Assembly (NCBI GenBank): GCA_964458835.1
Contig: CAYWKV010000074.1
Span: 1 to 12,885, forward strand
DNA: 12,885 nucleotides
From: JAHJQQ01 sp964458835
GTDB taxonomy: Bacteria; Pseudomonadota; Gammaproteobacteria; Thiohalobacterales; Thiohalobacteraceae
Direction of reading: 5' to 3'
Positions 1 to 8,152 of the stretch are shown here, one piece after another. Both the position numbers and the translations under genes were made by a program. Numbering within the stretch: the first letter of the stretch is position 1; each line of letters starts with the position of its first letter. The notes below the pieces were generated by a model. It was not told the DNA's origin, searched no databases, and worked only from the letters and a program-made list of their open reading frames with translations.

Positions 1-1067
1 GGGAACTTGGCCGCGTAGTTCTTGGCCTGCATCGACAGCTTGGCGGCCGTGCGACGGGCGATGTCGCGGTAGATCTGCGCGATGCGGCTGTCCGGTTCGG
101 CGACCACGGTGGGCTTGCCGCTGTCGGTCTCCTCGCGGATGCGGATGTCCAGCGGCAGGGCACCGAGGAAGTCCACGTCGTACTGCTCGGACATCCGCTG
201 GCCGCCGCCCTGGCCGAAGATGTGCTCCTCGTGGCCGCAGTTGGAGCAGATGTGGATGCTCATGTTCTCGACGATGCCGAGCACCGGCACCTCGACCTTC
301 TGGAACATCTTGAGACCCTTGCGGGCGTCGAGCAGGGCGATGTCCTGCGGGGTGGTGACGATGACCGCGCCCGACACCGGCACCTGCTGGGCCAGGGTCA
401 GCTGGGTGTCGCCGGTACCCGGCGGCAGGTCGATGACCAGATAATCGAGGTTGTCCCAGTTGGTATCCTTGAGCAGCTGCTGCAGGGCCTGGGTGACCAT
501 CGGGCCGCGCCAGATCATCGGCGTCTCCTCGTCGACCAGGAAGCCGATCGACATGGCCTGCAGGTGGTAGCTGGTCATCGGCTCCAGGGTCTTGCCGTCC
601 TTGGACTCCGGCTTGCCGTGCACGCCGAGCATGCGCGGCTGGCTGGGACCGTAGATGTCGGCGTCCAGGATGCCGACGCTGGCGCCCTCGGCCGACAGCG
701 CCAGGGCCAGGTTCACGGCGGTGGTGGACTTGCCGACGCCGCCCTTGCCGGAGGCCACGGCGATGATGTTCTTGATGCCCTTGATCGGCTCGACGCCCTT
801 CTGCACGGCATGGGAGACGATGCTGGTCGTGATGCTGACCGCGACATCGGAGACGCCGGCGATGGCACCGACCTTGTCCTTGATCCGGGCCGTCAGATCG
901 GCCTCATAGCCCTTGGCGGGGAAGCCCAGCACCACGTCGACCTTGACCTTGCCGCCGTCGACGGCGATGTCCTTGATGCTGCCGGCGCTGATCAGGTCCT
1001 TTTCCAGATAGGGGTCCACGTACTCCTTGAGCGCGGTCTCCACCTGCAAACGCGACACTTCTGCCAT
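1..1067 (-). CDS. mrp: Mrp/ApbC iron-sulfur cluster carrier ATPase (3' end cut by window edge)
   Basis: A cytoplasmic P-loop ATPase that binds and transfers [4Fe-4S] clusters to apoproteins (family knowledge). Reading the minus strand from the ATG at 1067 gives 355 full codons without a stop. The N-terminal ~90 residues look like the MIP18/DUF59 domain. They are followed by the deviant Walker A SGKGGVGKST (residues 106-115), the DADIYGPSQP segment (135-144), the DLPPGTGD box (213-220) and the conserved CxxC, Cys274-Ser-Asn-Cys277, that holds the bridging cluster. E. coli ApbC has 369 residues, so only about 10-15 residues should be missing. An AGAGGA ribosome binding site sits 7 nt before the ATG, and the start agrees with the family N-terminus. 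It is divergent from metG, the same arrangement as mrp-metG in E. coli. Confidence 0.96.
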   Translation of the reverse strand, partial: MAEVSRLQVETALKEYVDPYLEKDLISAGSIKDIAVDGGKVKVDVVLGFPAKGYEADLTARIKDKVGAIAGVSDVAVSITTSIVSHAVQKGVEPIKGIKNIIAVASGKGGVGKSTTAVNLALALSAEGASVGILDADIYGPSQPRMLGVHGKPESKDGKTLEPMTSYHLQAMSIGFLVDEETPMIWRGPMVTQALQQLLKDTNWDNLDYLVIDLPPGTGDTQLTLAQQVPVSGAVIVTTPQDIALLDARKGLKMFQKVEVPVLGIVENMSIHICSNCGHEEHIFGQGGGQRMSEQYDVDFLGALPLDIRIREETDSGKPTVVAEPDSRIAQIYRDIARRTAAKLSMQAKNYAAKF

Positions 1068-1137
1068 GACTCTGTCCTCTGTGCTGGGTCGACTCCGCCG
1101 AACGCGGACCGACAGGGGTCTACGAAACTGACCGCGG

Positions 1138-1166
1138 ATTGTACACAACCCCCATGGGGCTGTCTT
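1138..1166 (-). promoter_or_regulatory. Candidate sigma70 promoter of mrp
   Basis: On the minus strand AAGACA (1166-1161, 4/6 to TTGACA), a 17-nt spacer and TACAAT (1143-1138, 5/6 to TATAAT) form a well-spaced sigma70-like promoter. Transcription would begin near 1131 and leave a ~63-nt leader before the mrp ATG. It is the best match in the 256-bp mrp-metG intergenic region, but it was found by eye only. Confidence 0.5.
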
Positions 1167-1230
1167 CACGCGACGGCGTGGGGAAATACGGCGATATCCC
1201 GGCGGAATCGGGCACGCTGCCGGCCGGCTG

Positions 1231-1239
1231 TGGCATAAT
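1231..1239 (+). promoter_or_regulatory. Candidate extended -10 promoter of metG
   Basis: TGGCATAAT (1231-1239) matches an extended -10 element (TGn followed by CATAAT, 5/6 to consensus). It lies ~85 nt before the chosen metG start. No good -35 is seen at 16-18 nt spacing, which is tolerable for an extended -10. It is back-to-back with the mrp promoter candidate, ~65 bp apart, so a shared upstream regulator is possible but no operator is visible. Confidence 0.4.
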
Positions 1240-1323
1240 CCCGGCCTTTCGGACGGTTGCCCCGCGGCCACCGCACCGGAACATTGACCAATGGCAATTC
1301 CATCGCCCGGAGACCGCGCCCAC

Positions 1324-3287
1324 ATGGCCGACAGCCCCGCCAGCACCCGCCGCATCCTGGTGACCAGCGCCCTGCCCTACGCCAACGGACCGATCCACCT
1401 GGGCCATCTGGTCGAGTACATCCAGACCGATATATGGGTGCGCTTCCAGAAGCTGCGCGGCCACGAGTGCCTCTACGTCTGCGCCGACGATGCCCACGGC
1501 ACGCCCATCATGCTGCGCGCCCAGAGCGAAGGCATCACGCCGGAGCAGCTCATCGAGCGCATCGGCGCCGAGCACCGCGCCGACTTCGCCGACTTCCTGA
1601 TCGGCTTCGACAACTACCACAGCACCCATTCCGACGAGAACCGCGCGCTCGCCGAACTGATCTACACGCGTCTGCGCGACGCCGGCCACATCGCCACCCG
1701 CACCATCACCCAGGCCTACGACCCGGTGAAGGCGATGTTCCTGCCGGACCGCTTCATCAAGGGCGAGTGCCCGCGCTGCGGCGCCGCCGACCAGTACGGC
1801 GACTCCTGCGAGGCCTGCGGCGCGACCTACGCGCCGACCGAGTTGAAGAATGCCGTGTCCGCCATCTCCGGCGTCCGGCCCATCGAAAAGGAATCCCTGC
1901 ACTACTTCTTCAAGCTCGCCGACTTCGGCCCCCTGCTGCGCCAATGGACCGGCGCCGGCCATCTGCAGGCCGAGGTCGCCAACAAGCTCGACGAATGGTT
2001 CGAGGACGGCCTGAAGGAATGGGACATCTCGCGCGACGCGCCCTACTTCGGCTTCCGGATTCCGGGCACGGAGGACAAGTATTTCTACGTCTGGCTGGAC
2101 GCCCCCATCGGCTACATGGCCAGCTTCCGCAATCTCTGCGACCGCACCGGCCTCGACTTCGATGACTACTGGAAGCGGGATTCCACGGCCGAGCTGCACC
2201 ACTTCATCGGCAAGGACATCATCTATTTCCACGCCCTGTTCTGGCCCGCCATGCTGGCCGGCAGCGGCTTCCGCATGCCCACCGCCATCCATGCGCACGG
2301 CTTCCTCACCGTCAACGGCCAGAAGATGTCCAAGTCGCGCGGCACCTTCATCAAGGCGCGCACCTGGCTGGACCATCTGAATCCGGAATACCTGCGCTAT
2401 TACTTCGCCGCCAAGCTGGGCTCCAGCATCGACGACATCGACCTCAACCTCGATGACTTCCAGCTGCGCGTGAACGCCGACCTGGTCGGCAAGGTGGTCA
2501 ACATCGCCAGCCGCTGCGCCGGCTTCATCAGCAAGCGCTTCGACGGCCGCCTGGCGCAGACCTGCGCCGAACCGGACCTCTACGACACCTTCGTGCGCGC
2601 CGGCGAGGAGATCGCCGGGCTGTACGAGAAGCGCGAGTTCGGCCAGGCCATGCGCGAGATCATGGCCCTGGCCGACCGCGCCAACCAGTACATCGACGAG
2701 AAGAAGCCCTGGGCGCTGGCCAGGCAGGAGGGCATGGGGCAGACCGTGCAGGACGTGTGCAGCGTCGGCCTGAACCTGTTCCGGGTGCTGATGACCTACC
2801 TCAAGCCGGTGCTGCCGCGCATGGCCGCACAGGTCGAGGCCTTCCTCGGCATCGAACCGATGACCTGGGTCAACCTGGCCGAGCCGCTCACCGGCCATAC
2901 TATCCGCGCCTATGAACCGCTGCTGCTGCGCGTCGACCCGGCCGCCGTGGCCGCCGTGCAGGACGCCTCCAGGGAAAGCCTGGCGCCGACGGCGGCGGAC
3001 ACGCCGGCCACCGCCTCCGCCATGACCGACAGCCCCATCGCCCCCGAGATTTCCATCGACGACTTCGCCAGGATCGACCTGCGCATCGCGCGCATCGTCA
3101 AGGCCGAGCACGTCGAAGGCGCCGACAAGCTGCTGCACCTGACCCTGGATCTCGGCGGCGAGACCCGCAGCGTGTTCGCCGGCATCAAGTCGGCTTACCG
3201 GCCGGAGGATCTGCAGGGCCGCCTGACGGTGATGGTGGCCAACCTCGCCCCGCGCAAGATGAAGTTCGGCCTGTCCGAGGGCATGGT
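1324..3287 (+). CDS. metG: Methionyl-tRNA synthetase, 3' end lost in assembly gap
   Basis: A class I aminoacyl-tRNA synthetase that charges tRNA-Met and initiator tRNA with methionine in the cytoplasm. The HIGH-type motif is HLGH at residues 25-28. The zinc knuckle is CPRC...CEAC (Cys149, 152, 162, 165), which marks the E. coli-like bacterial type. The KMSKS loop is at 334-338. A C-terminal tRNA-binding (EMAP/Trbp111-like) dimerisation domain starts at ~575. The sequence runs collinearly with E. coli MetG to a GLSEGMV motif and then enters the N run, so about 26 codons plus the stop are missing. The start at 1324 gives the family-length N-terminus and has GGAG 11 nt upstream. An in-frame ATG at 1291 is possible but would add 11 unusual residues. 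Reading through the N run into rsxA is an artefact. Confidence 0.96.
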
Positions 3288-3387
3288 NNNNNNNNNNNNN
3301 NNNNNNNNNNNNNNNNNNNNNNNNNNNNNNNNNNNNNNNNNNNNNNNNNNNNNNNNNNNNNNNNNNNNNNNNNNNNNNNNNNNNNNN
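3288..3387. other. Assembly gap, exactly 100 N
   Basis: A run of exactly 100 N, the conventional placeholder for a scaffold gap of unknown size. It removes the metG 3' end and whatever lies between metG and rsxA, including any rsx operon promoter and metG terminator. The right edge coincides exactly with the rsxA start codon. Confidence 0.99.
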
Positions 3388-3969
3388 ATGCAAGAACTGG
3401 CACTGATCCTGGTCAGCACCATCCTGGTGAACAACTTCGTCCTGGTGAAGTTCCTGGGGCTGTGTCCGTTCATGGGCGTGTCGCGCAAGCTGGAGACGGC
3501 AACCGGCATGGGGCTGGCGACGACCTTCGTGCTGACGCTGTCGTCGGTGTGCAGCTATCTCGTCAACGTCTACATCCTCGAGCCGCTGGGCATCGGCTAT
3601 CTGCGCACCATCGCCTTCATCCTCACCATCGCCGTGGTCGTGCAGTTCACCGAGATGGTGGTGCACAAGACCAGCCCGCTGCTGTATCAGGTGCTGGGCA
3701 TCTTCCTGCCGCTGATCACCACCAACTGCGCCGTGCTCGGCGTGGCGCTGCTCAACGTGCAGGAACAGCACGGCTTCCTGGAGTCCGCCGTGTACGGCTT
3801 CGGCGCGGCCGTGGGCTTCTCGCTGGTGCTGGCGCTGTTCGCGGCCATCCGCGAGCGGGTCGCGGTCGCCGACGTGCCGACGGCGTTCCGCGGCGCCTCC
3901 ATCGCGTTGGTCACCGCCGGCCTGATGTCGCTGGGCTTCATGGGCTTCGCCGGACTGATCAAGGGCTAG
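3388..3969 (+). CDS. rsxA: Rnf/Rsx electron transport complex subunit A
   Basis: An integral membrane subunit of the Rnf/Rsx complex, 193 residues, the same length as E. coli RsxA and collinear with it from residue 1. It has about six hydrophobic membrane segments. Two family signatures are present: LVNNFVLVKFLGLCPFMGVS near the N-terminus and LGIFLPLITTNCAVLGVALL in the middle. The Cys in each (Cys26 and the one in TTNC) matches the pair that in the family coordinates an intramembrane iron-sulfur cluster between RnfA and RnfE. It is homologous to RsxE in inverted topology. It is the first gene of the operon and abuts the N gap, so its ribosome binding site and promoter cannot be seen. The stop is followed 9 nt later by the rsxB start. 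Confidence 0.97.
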   Translation: MQELALILVSTILVNNFVLVKFLGLCPFMGVSRKLETATGMGLATTFVLTLSSVCSYLVNVYILEPLGIGYLRTIAFILTIAVVVQFTEMVVHKTSPLLYQVLGIFLPLITTNCAVLGVALLNVQEQHGFLESAVYGFGAAVGFSLVLALFAAIRERVAVADVPTAFRGASIALVTAGLMSLGFMGFAGLIKG

Positions 3970-3978
3970 GGCCGCTCG

Positions 3979-4563
3979 ATGCTGACCGCCATCCTCGCCC
4001 TCGGGATACTGGCCGGACTGTTCGGGCTGCTGCTCGGCTACAGCGCCATCCGCTTCCGGGTCGTGGGCGATCCGGTGGCCGACCAGATCAACGCCATCCT
4101 GCCGCAGACCCAATGCGGCCAGTGCGGCTTCGCCGGCTGCCGGCCGTACGCCGAGGCCATCGCCGCCGGCGAGGCCGACATCAACCAGTGCCCGCCCGGC
4201 GGCGAGGCCGGCATCCGCGCGCTCGCCGACCTGCTCGGCCGCGACTTCAAGCCGCTCAACGCCGAACACGGTGCGCACAAAGAGAAGACGGTCGCGGTCA
4301 TCGACGAGAACCTGTGCATCGGCTGCACGCTGTGCATCCAGGCCTGCCCGGTCGACGCCATCCTCGGCGCGGCCAAGCACATGCACACGGTGATCGAGAA
4401 GGAGTGCACCGGCTGCGAGCTGTGCGTCGAGCCGTGCCCGGTGGACTGCATCCGCATGGTGCCGGTGAAGCAGGACATCGCCACCTGGAAATGGCCGTCG
4501 CCGGACGAGCGTCTGACCGTCGCGACCGGGACGGAAGCCGAAGACCCGGCGGCGCAGCCATGA
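3979..4563 (+). CDS. rsxB: Rnf/Rsx complex iron-sulfur subunit B
   Basis: The polyferredoxin subunit of the Rnf/Rsx complex that relays electrons on the cytoplasmic side. It has 194 residues. An N-terminal membrane anchor (about 4-24) is followed by the RnfB-type 4Fe-4S motif Cys46-x2-Cys49-x4-Cys54-x16-Cys71. Two ferredoxin-type clusters follow: Cys113, 116, 119, 123 and Cys143, 146, 149, 153. An extra Cys157 follows the last motif. The start lies 9 nt after the rsxA stop, with AGGG (3968-3971) overlapping that stop as the likely ribosome binding site. The short Asp/Glu/Ala tail is typical and lacks conserved features. Downstream, 130 nt containing a REP-type palindrome separate it from rsxC. 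Confidence 0.97.
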   Translation: MLTAILALGILAGLFGLLLGYSAIRFRVVGDPVADQINAILPQTQCGQCGFAGCRPYAEAIAAGEADINQCPPGGEAGIRALADLLGRDFKPLNAEHGAHKEKTVAVIDENLCIGCTLCIQACPVDAILGAAKHMHTVIEKECTGCELCVEPCPVDCIRMVPVKQDIATWKWPSPDERLTVATGTEAEDPAAQP

Positions 4564-4577
4564 ATGCGGCCGGGATG

Positions 4578-4669
4578 CCTGCAGGAGCGGACTTGCCCGC
4601 GACGGGGTTCGCACCCATGCCCCGGGGCAGCCTCCCGGCGCAAGCGTCCCACCTTCGGGCCGCTCCTGC
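4578..4669. repeat. REP-type palindromic element in the rsxB-rsxC junction
   Basis: The left arm GCAGGAGCGG (4581-4590) is a perfect inverted repeat of CCGCTCCTGC (4660-4669), enclosing ~70 nt with further GC-rich self-complementarity. The 25-nt left end (4578-4602) matches the left end of the rsxC-rsxD element (6355-6379) at 23 of 25 positions by hand. Its AGGAGCGG[A/G]CTTGCCCGCG core resembles the REP sequences common in pseudomonads and related gammaproteobacteria. It is transcribed within the operon and could form a long mRNA hairpin just before the rsxC ribosome binding site (GGAG, 4681). Confidence 0.85.
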
Positions 4670-4693
4670 GGCGCAGCAGCGGAGTTCATCTCC

Positions 4694-6295
4694 ATGACGA
4701 ACGCACCCCGACAGCTCCACCGCTTCCACGGCGGTCTGCACCTGCCGCCCAACAAGGCGCAGTCGACGGCGGCGCCGGTGCGCGTCATGCCGGTGCCGCC
4801 GCGGCTGGTGCTGCCGCTGGCGCAGCACATCGGCGCGGCCGCCGAGCCGCTGGTCAGGGTGGGCGAGCGCGTCCTCAAGGGCCAGATGATCGCGCGCGCC
4901 AGCGGCTACGTGAGCGTGCCCATCCACGCCTCCAGCTCCGGCACCGTGGCGGAGATCGGCGAGCGGGCCGTGCCGCATCCCTCGGGCCTGCGCGCGCCCT
5001 GCATCGTCATCGATACCGACGGCCGCGACGAGCCCGCGCCGGACGTCCTCTCCGGCGATCCCGCGCAGCTCGACCCCAGCGAGCTGCGCCACCGCATCCG
5101 CAACGCCGGCCTCGTCGGCCTGGGCGGCGCCGGCTTCCCGAGCTTCATCAAGCTCAACCCCGGCCCGGACCGCCCCATCCACACCCTGATCATCAACGGC
5201 GCGGAATGCGAGCCCTACATCACCTGCGACGACATGCTGATGCGCACCCGCGCCGCGGAGGTGGTCAGCGGCGCGCGCATCCTGCAGCACGCGGTGCAGG
5301 CCGGGACCTGCCTCGTCGCCATCGAGGACAACAAACCGGAGGCGGCGGACGCCGTGCGGGCGGCCATCGCGGCCGCGGGCGCGGAGGGCTCGATGGAGGT
5401 CGTGACGATCCCGACCCTCTATCCCACCGGCGGCGAGAAGCAGCTCATCCAGGTCATCACCGGCCGGGAGGTGCCCTCGCAGGGACTGCCGGCCGACATC
5501 GGCGTGCTCTGCCACAACCCCGGCACCGCCGCGGCGGTGCACCGCGCGCTGGTCGCGGGCGAACCGCTGATCTCGCGGCTGATCACCGTCACCGGCGCGG
5601 GCGTCGCCGGCCCCGGCAACCTGGAGGTCCGTATCGGCACGCCGATGGCCGACGTCATCGCCGCCGCCGGCGGCTATACCGAGCACGCCCACCGTCTGCT
5701 CATGGGCGGCCCGATGATGGGCTTCGCCCTGGGCACCGACGAGGTGCCGGTGGTGAAGACCACCAACTGCCTCCTGGTCGCCAGCCGCGCGGAGCTGCCG
5801 CTGCCGCAGGCGCCGCTGCCGTGCATCCGCTGCGGCGCCTGCGTCGACGCCTGTCCCGCCCTGCTGCTGCCGCAGCAGCTCTACTGGTACGCGCACGCCA
5901 AGGACTTCGACCGCGTCCAGGACTTCAATCTGTTCGACTGCATCGAGTGCGGCTGCTGCAGCTACGTGTGCCCGAGTCACATCCCGCTGGTACAGTACTT
6001 CCGCTTCGCCAAGACCGAGATCTGGAACCAGGAGCGCGAGCGCGAGAAGGCCGACGTCGCGCGCCAGCGCCATGAGTTCCGGCTGTTCCGCCAGGAGCGC
6101 GAGAAGGAGGAGCGCGCCGCGCGCCTGAAACAGAAGCAGAAGGCCCTGCAGACCCCCGAGACGGCCGGCGAGGACCCCAAGAAGGCCGCGATCCAGGCCG
6201 CGCTGGAACGCGTCAAGGCCAAGAAGACCGCGGAAAGCGGTGCCGCTGCGGACGGCGCGGCGACCGCAGCGCCCGAGACCGGCGAGGAGACATGA
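4694..6295 (+). CDS. rsxC: Rnf/Rsx complex subunit C (NADH/FMN-binding)
   Basis: The peripheral cytoplasmic subunit where NADH docks and FMN is bound, 533 residues. It opens with the family start RFHGGLHLPPNK (10-21). It then has the Rossmann-like GLGGAGFPS (142-150) and NGAECEPY (168-175) motifs of the NuoF/Nqo1-like flavin site. Two 4Fe-4S motifs follow: Cys377, 380, 383, 387 and Cys416, 419, 422, 426. The last ~90 residues (from about 446) are charged and Glu/Arg/Lys-rich, likely coiled coil, then Ala-rich. This tail is far shorter than the Lys/Ala repeat tail of E. coli RsxC (about 740 residues in total). GGAG lies 9 nt before the ATG. An in-frame-looking ATG at 4564 belongs to another frame and is not used. 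Confidence 0.96.
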   Translation: MTNAPRQLHRFHGGLHLPPNKAQSTAAPVRVMPVPPRLVLPLAQHIGAAAEPLVRVGERVLKGQMIARASGYVSVPIHASSSGTVAEIGERAVPHPSGLRAPCIVIDTDGRDEPAPDVLSGDPAQLDPSELRHRIRNAGLVGLGGAGFPSFIKLNPGPDRPIHTLIINGAECEPYITCDDMLMRTRAAEVVSGARILQHAVQAGTCLVAIEDNKPEAADAVRAAIAAAGAEGSMEVVTIPTLYPTGGEKQLIQVITGREVPSQGLPADIGVLCHNPGTAAAVHRALVAGEPLISRLITVTGAGVAGPGNLEVRIGTPMADVIAAAGGYTEHAHRLLMGGPMMGFALGTDEVPVVKTTNCLLVASRAELPLPQAPLPCIRCGACVDACPALLLPQQLYWYAHAKDFDRVQDFNLFDCIECGCCSYVCPSHIPLVQYFRFAKTEIWNQEREREKADVARQRHEFRLFRQEREKEERAARLKQKQKALQTPETAGEDPKKAAIQAALERVKAKKTAESGAAADGAATAAPETGEET

Positions 6296-6354
6296 TGAGC
6301 CCCTGCACGGAATCCCTGCTGGAGTCGCCATCGCACCGTGCATCGAGCCGCATA

Positions 6355-6425
6355 CCTGTAGGAGCGGGCTTGCCCGCGAACGGTCCGGAGAACCGCCGGT
6401 TCGCGGCCAGAGGCCGCTCCTACAG
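6355..6425. repeat. REP/REPIN-type palindromic element in the rsxC-rsxD junction
   Basis: A 71-nt near-perfect palindrome. The outer arms CCTGTAGGAGCGG (6355-6367) and CCGCTCCTACAGG (6413-6425) are exact 13-bp complements. The inner arms CCGCGAAC (6374-6381) and GTTCGCGG (6399-6406) are also complementary. The core is shared with the rsxB-rsxC element. A smaller inverted repeat, TGCACGG / CCGTGCA (6304-6310, 6336-6342), lies just upstream. The element is intercistronic and could stabilise or attenuate the message between C and D. Confidence 0.9.
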
Positions 6426-6458
6426 GCGTCGCCACGAAAGCCTACGAGGCCGCCGCTG

Positions 6459-7511
6459 ATGCAGTTTCCGACCTTCAGCTCGCCGCACCTGCCCGGCACC
6501 AGCAGCGTCGCGCGCATCATGCGCCAGGTGCTGCTGGCGCTGATCCCCGGCACGCTCTGCGCCTGGTGGTTCTTCGGCTGGGGCGTGCTCGTCAACCTCC
6601 TGCTCGCGGTGCTGACCTGCGCCGCCGCCGAGGCGCTGATGCTCGCCCTGCGCGGCCGCCCGGTCGGCGCGACGCTCGCCGACGGCAGCGCCATCCTCAC
6701 CGGCGCGCTGCTGGCGCTGGCGCTGCCGCCGCTGGCACCGTGGGGGGTCCCGGTGCTCGGCGGCCTGTTCGCCATCGTCGTCGCCAAGCAGCGCTCCGGC
6801 GGGCTCGGCTTCACCCCCTTCCACCCCGCCATGATCGGCTACGTGGCGCTGCTCATCTCCTTTCCGCGCGAGATGACGCTGTGGAGCGCGCCGGCCGGCA
6901 TCGGCGCGGCCGGACTCGGCCTGAGCGAGACGCTGGCCTGGTCGTTCTCCGGCGTGCTGCCCGAGGCCACGAGCCTCGACGCCCTGACCATGGCCACGCC
7001 GCTCGACAGCGTGAAGACCTCCACCGGCCTGGGCCTGACCCTGCACGAGATCACCGCCGGCCCGCTGTTCGGCGGCTACGCCGGCATCGGCTGGGAATGG
7101 ATCAACTTCGCCTATCTGGCGGGCGGCCTGTATCTGATCCACCGGCGCGCCGTCGCCTGGCAGATCCCGGTCGGCATGCTCGGCGCGCTGTTCGTGATCG
7201 CCCTGCTGTTCCACGGCAGCGACACCGACGCCTTCCCCTCGCCGCTGTTCCATCTGTTCAGCGGCGCGGCCATGCTCGGCGCCTTCTTCATCGCCACCGA
7301 TCCGATCACCGCCAGCACCACGCCACGCGGACGGCTCATCTACGGCGCGGGCATCGGCGTGCTCACCTACGTGATCCGCACCTGGGGCGGCTTTCCGGAC
7401 GGCGTCGCCTTCGCCGTGGTGCTGATGAACATGGCCACCCCGACCATCGACTACTACACCAAGCCGCGCGTGTTCGGGACGACGCGCGGCGGCAAGGGCG
7501 ACGGGCCGTGA
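6459..7511 (+). CDS. rsxD: Rnf/Rsx complex subunit D
   Basis: A membrane subunit with covalently bound FMN, 350 residues (E. coli RsxD 352). Numerous hydrophobic segments run throughout (about 25-60, 75-110, 122-136, 205-252, 265-325). The FMN attachment motif is D174-A-L-T177-M-A179-T180-P-L, so Thr180 is the predicted phosphoester site. The conserved GFTPFHPAMIGY (117-128) and FFIATDPITAS (276-286) segments fit RnfD/NqrB. The reading frame is open upstream of 6459 through the REP element, but family length and GAGG (6446-6449, 9 nt upstream) support the ATG at 6459. The stop codon overlaps the GTG start of rsxG. No apbE flavin transferase gene, needed to attach the FMN, is in the window. 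Confidence 0.96.
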   Translation: MQFPTFSSPHLPGTSSVARIMRQVLLALIPGTLCAWWFFGWGVLVNLLLAVLTCAAAEALMLALRGRPVGATLADGSAILTGALLALALPPLAPWGVPVLGGLFAIVVAKQRSGGLGFTPFHPAMIGYVALLISFPREMTLWSAPAGIGAAGLGLSETLAWSFSGVLPEATSLDALTMATPLDSVKTSTGLGLTLHEITAGPLFGGYAGIGWEWINFAYLAGGLYLIHRRAVAWQIPVGMLGALFVIALLFHGSDTDAFPSPLFHLFSGAAMLGAFFIATDPITASTTPRGRLIYGAGIGVLTYVIRTWGGFPDGVAFAVVLMNMATPTIDYYTKPRVFGTTRGGKGDGP

Positions 7512-8152
7512 ACGCGCGCCACGTCCTGGTCACGGGCCTGCTGCTGTTCCTGTTCGCCGCCATCGGCACGGGCCTGGTGGCGTTCACCTTCGACAACACC
7601 CACGAGCGCATCGCCCACAACGAACGCGAGGCGCTGCTGCGCAATCTGCACGTGCTGGTCCCGCCCGAACGCCACGACAACGACATCTTCACCGACATCA
7701 TCGAGGTCACCGATCCCGACCTGCTGGGCACGCCGCGGCCGGTCACCGTCTACCGCGCCCGCAAGGACGGCCGGCCGGTGGCCGCGATCCTCGCGCCGGT
7801 GGCGCCCGACGGCTACAGCGGCGAGATCCGCCTGCTGGTCGCCATCGAGGCCGACGGCCGCCTGGCCGGCGTGCGCGTCGCCGGCCACCGCGAGACGCCC
7901 GGTCTGGGCGACTTCATCGAGGCCGCGCGCTCCGACTGGATCCTGGGCTTCGACGGCCGCGCGCTCGGCGACCCCGACGAAAAGGGCTGGGCCGTGAAGA
8001 AGGACGGCGGCGTCTTCGACCAGTTCACCGGCGCCACCATCACCCCGCGCGCCGTGGTGAAGGCCGTGAAGAAGGCCCTGATATACTTCGATCGCCACCG
8101 GCAGACCCTGTTCGCCGGGGCGCAGGACAGCGCGGAGGAGACCTCGCCATGA
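7508..8152 (+). CDS. rsxG: Rnf/Rsx complex subunit G
   Basis: A periplasm-facing flavoprotein subunit, 214 residues (E. coli RsxG 206), with one N-terminal membrane helix (about 6-28). The flavinylation motif D171-Q-F-T174-G175-A176-T177-I-T predicts FMN on Thr177. The preceding HRETPGLGDFIE segment (128-139) is the usual FMN-binding-domain signature. It starts at GTG 7508, which overlaps the rsxD stop as GTGA, with AAGGG (7494-7498) 9 nt upstream. No ATG precedes the conserved N-terminus in this frame. Its stop overlaps the rsxE start as ATGA, so D, G and E are translationally coupled. Confidence 0.95.
   Translation: MNARHVLVTGLLLFLFAAIGTGLVAFTFDNTHERIAHNEREALLRNLHVLVPPERHDNDIFTDIIEVTDPDLLGTPRPVTVYRARKDGRPVAAILAPVAPDGYSGEIRLLVAIEADGRLAGVRVAGHRETPGLGDFIEAARSDWILGFDGRALGDPDEKGWAVKKDGGVFDQFTGATITPRAVVKAVKKALIYFDRHRQTLFAGAQDSAEETSP

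Noticed and set aside
222..1238. A plus-strand frame of 338 codons opposite mrp.
   Set aside because: It is antisense to a clear Mrp protein, is His/Asp/Gly-rich without domain signatures, and extends past the mrp start into the promoter region.
1291..3969. A single 892-residue frame joining MetG to RsxA.
   Set aside because: The join exists only because 100 N happens to keep the frame. Each half matches a separate full family, and the MetG half lacks its normal end.
1120..4878. A 1252-codon open frame on the minus strand, and other long antisense frames (4298-6832, 10829-12166).
   Set aside because: They are mirror frames of metG, rsxA-C and hvfABC in GC-rich DNA; they have low-complexity, His/Gly/Ala/Arg-rich translations, no recognisable domains, and one passes through the N gap.
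4564..6075. A plus-strand frame of 503 codons starting right after the rsxB stop.
   Set aside because: It overlaps rsxC in another frame, starts inside the REP element and encodes an Arg/Pro/Ala-rich chain with no similarity to any family I know.
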